The translations under genes and the position numbers were made by a program. DNA of 64,000 nucleotides, taken from NCBI RefSeq assembly GCF_008312885.1, contig NZ_VSSO01000004.1, positions 186,001 through 250,000 of the forward strand, in the 5' to 3' direction. Source of the stretch: Lolliginicoccus suaedae (GTDB taxonomy: Bacteria > Actinomycetota > Actinomycetes > Mycobacteriales > Mycobacteriaceae). The notes under the pieces are model-generated. The model searched no databases. It was not told the origin of the DNA and worked only from the letters and a program-made list of their open reading frames with translations. Of the stretch, positions 62,605-64,000 are shown in pieces. How positions within the stretch are numbered: the stretch's first letter is position 1; each line of letters opens with the position of its first letter.

Positions 62605-63407
62605 CGGCAGGCAGGACAGCACTGGTCACCGGCGCGTCCTCGGGGATCGGCCTGGCCACCGCGGCGGCGCTGGCGAAGCGGGGCTATCGGGTGATCGGCA
62701 CGAGCCGCGATCCCGCGTCGATCCCGGACTCGCTGAGGGTTCCGGGTGTGGAGTACCTGCCGCTCGATCTCACCGACGAGCAATCGTTGACAGCGCTCGC
62801 GGAACGCGCTGGCGCGGTGGATGTGCTGGTCAACAATGCCGGGGAGAGCCAGTCCGGTCCGCTCGAGGAACTCCCCCGCGACGCCCTGGAGCGGCTGTTC
62901 CAGGTCAACGTGCTCGGCGCTGTGCGGCTGACCCAGTTGCTGCTGCCAGGGATGCGGGAGCGCCGCTTCGGCCGGGTGGTGATGGTCGGCTCGATGCTGG
63001 CGAGCTTCCCGCTGGCATACCGCTCGTCCTATGTGGCATCGAAGGCCGCGATCAAGGGGTTTGCGGAGGCAGCGCGGCTCGAGCTCGCTCCGTTCGGCGT
63101 GGGCATCACCACCGTGGAGCCCGGCTCGATCAACACGGGAATCAGCGAGCGGCGCACCAAGTACTTGCGTGACGGTTCCCCCTACCGCGAGGGCTTCGAG
63201 ACTGCGATCTCCGCGCTCGATGCGAAGGAAGCTACCGGCATCACCGCCGATAAGGTGGCGGCAACCATCATGACGGCGATCGAGGCTGCCTCGCCCGCGC
63301 CGTTCTACGCGGTGGGCTCGAATGCTCCGGTGGTGTTCGCGCTCAAGCGCCTCGCGCCGCGCGGGCTGGTGGAGAGGATCGTCGCCCGGAAGTTCGGGCT
63401 GGCCTGA
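62601..63407 (+). CDS. Short-chain dehydrogenase/reductase
   Basis: This 268-residue classical SDR has TGASSGIG at residues 10-17, LVNNAGES near 77, a catalytic serine in VGSMLAS and YVASK near 151. PGSINTGI follows as the usual segment after the active site. The ATG overlaps the stop of the FAD dehydrogenase. The pair may interconvert an alcohol, a ketone and an unsaturated ketone, as in steroid-like pathways. The substrate is unknown. Confidence 0.88.
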   Translation: MTAGRTALVTGASSGIGLATAAALAKRGYRVIGTSRDPASIPDSLRVPGVEYLPLDLTDEQSLTALAERAGAVDVLVNNAGESQSGPLEELPRDALERLFQVNVLGAVRLTQLLLPGMRERRFGRVVMVGSMLASFPLAYRSSYVASKAAIKGFAEAARLELAPFGVGITTVEPGSINTGISERRTKYLRDGSPYREGFETAISALDAKEATGITADKVAATIMTAIEAASPAPFYAVGSNAPVVFALKRLAPRGLVERIVARKFGLA

Positions 63408-63433
63408 GCGCCTCGATCCCTGGCGCGTGATGC

Positions 63434-63455
63434 GGGAGCCACCTGAGTGGTTCCC
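63434..63455 (+). terminator. Hairpin after SDR gene
   Basis: GGGAGCCAC (63434-63442) pairs with GTGGTTCCC (63447-63455), with one G-U pair and a four-base loop, 27 bases after the SDR stop. A weak terminator is likely. Confidence 0.45.
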
Positions 63456-63529
63456 TGGCGCGAGTATGAGCCTCGCCACAATGGTGGCTCGATGCGTCCG
63501 CTCCTCACGCGAGCGTCGGAGGCTCCCAC

Positions 63530-63551
63530 TATTATCGGATGCGTACGATAA
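63530..63551 (+). promoter_or_regulatory. -10 box overlapping an inverted repeat
   Basis: TATTAT (63530-63535) overlaps TTATCG-N8-CGATAA (63532-63551), a perfect six-base inverted repeat. It lies about 55 bases before the next gene and fits an operator overlapping a promoter. Confidence 0.4.
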
Positions 63552-63602
63552 CCGTGCGATGCCGTTGCGCGTCGTGGCCGATCCGAGGGAAGGAATGGTT
63601 CT

Positions 63603-64000
63603 GTGAGTCCGAGCTGGGATGACTCGCCCTATCCGGATCCCGAGTCCTTTCTCGCGCCACTGGTCGAGCCCGCCGCTGGCGAGCGTTCCCCGCGGCGCGC
63701 CCCGGTCATCGCGGCCAGCCTTCTCGCGGTGCTCGCTGCCGGAATAGTGGTGCTCGCGCTGTGGCAGCCCGCGCCGCCCGCGGAGGAACCGGCGCAGCGA
63801 TCCGGGGTGGAGCTCGCGGTGAGCGTGCCCATGACCCGCCCCTCGTGCGGCAGCTCCGACGCCATCGGGATCGTGGTGCTGGGCAACGCCGTCACTCCAG
63901 GCCAGTACGACGAGGAGGTCCAGCGCCTGCTCGACGAGAATCCAGGAGCACACTACCTGCGCACGGACCGCGCGTGCCCGTCGCTTCGGCAGTCCGTGGA
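63603..64000 (+). CDS. Membrane-anchored protein, cut by the window end
   Basis: The first 132 residues of an open frame run off the window. It starts at GTG 63603 with AGGGAAGG eight bases upstream. Residues 1-32 are acidic and proline-rich, then basic (RSPRRAP). One membrane segment follows at about 34-52 (VIAASLLAVLAAGIVVLALW). The outside part begins with SCGSSDAIGIVVLGNAV and a second cysteine in TDRACPSLRQ. The topology is cytoplasmic N-terminus, exported C-terminus. It recalls the extracytoplasmic ends of some actinobacterial wall or kinase-associated proteins. I do not assign a family. Confidence 0.7.
   Translation, partial: MSPSWDDSPYPDPESFLAPLVEPAAGERSPRRAPVIAASLLAVLAAGIVVLALWQPAPPAEEPAQRSGVELAVSVPMTRPSCGSSDAIGIVVLGNAVTPGQYDEEVQRLLDENPGAHYLRTDRACPSLRQSV

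Overview
The window is high-GC DNA with actinobacterial codon use, dense coding and many ATGA or GTGA start/stop overlaps. Gene content points to the order Mycobacteriales (Corynebacteriales): a ugpAEBC operon in the mycobacterial order, SigK/RskA-like and SigC-like sigma systems, an IdeR/DtxR-type iron box, a LexA box of the TCGAAC-N4-GTTCGA form, an actinobacterial oligoribonuclease, an MSMEG_1061-like PPOX protein and an Rv0785-like FAD dehydrogenase. I cannot name the genus. I see no transposase, phage gene, CRISPR array or rRNA. There are three tRNA genes: Arg(TCT), His(GTG) and Lys(CTT).

Layout, left to right. 0-3.3 kb: an exported-protein operon with a SipW-type signal peptidase and three probable substrates. 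3.4-9.2 kb: tRNA-Arg, a flavin monooxygenase/MFS/TM2 group, then a tightly coupled minus-strand operon of a DoxX-like membrane protein, a signal-less PhnD-fold protein and a radical SAM protein with a TusA-like N-terminus. 9.3-14 kb: MFS and APC transporters, an AhpD-like protein and a methyltransferase. 14.1-18.5 kb: a SigK-like sigma factor, its anti-sigma factor, a molybdopterin oxidoreductase and a fasciclin lipoprotein; two promoters share ACCAATC-N17-CGAAT. 18.6-23.1 kb: a macro-domain protein, an iron-box-preceded adenylation/carrier/acyltransferase fusion and a UMF1-type MFS. 23.2-28.8 kb: PadR, an FadH-like reductase, a duplicated-domain protein, rhodanese, Lrp and PPOX. 28.9-38.8 kb: a dehydrogenase, a PQQ-type sugar dehydrogenase lipoprotein, SDR, acyl-CoA synthetase, orn, two tRNAs, a lipoprotein, an L,D-transpeptidase and small genes.

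38.8-43.1 kb: ugpAEBC, an ABC importer for glycerophosphodiesters. 43.3-50 kb: a VOC protein behind a LexA box, an NmrA/TetR divergent pair with two operators, and a large indolepyruvate ferredoxin oxidoreductase divergent from an Lrp regulator. 50.4-54.1 kb: a copper locus, sigC-copCD-ycnI, with a divergent zinc-finger membrane protein; both arms carry GGGAACTC-N15-CGACTA promoters. 54.2-58 kb: dehydrogenase, thioesterase, a lower-GC lipoprotein and a hydrolase. 58-64 kb: an aconitase-like protein with an altered cluster motif, a small secreted protein, an FAD dehydrogenase, an SDR and a truncated membrane-anchored protein.

Two families of intergenic hairpin repeats (41 and 57 bp) recur between genes, mostly convergent ones. 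The strongest candidate for an undescribed system is the DoxX/PhnD-fold/TusA-radical-SAM operon at 6461-9215. The two sigma-factor loci with matching promoter pairs are the best-supported regulatory findings.
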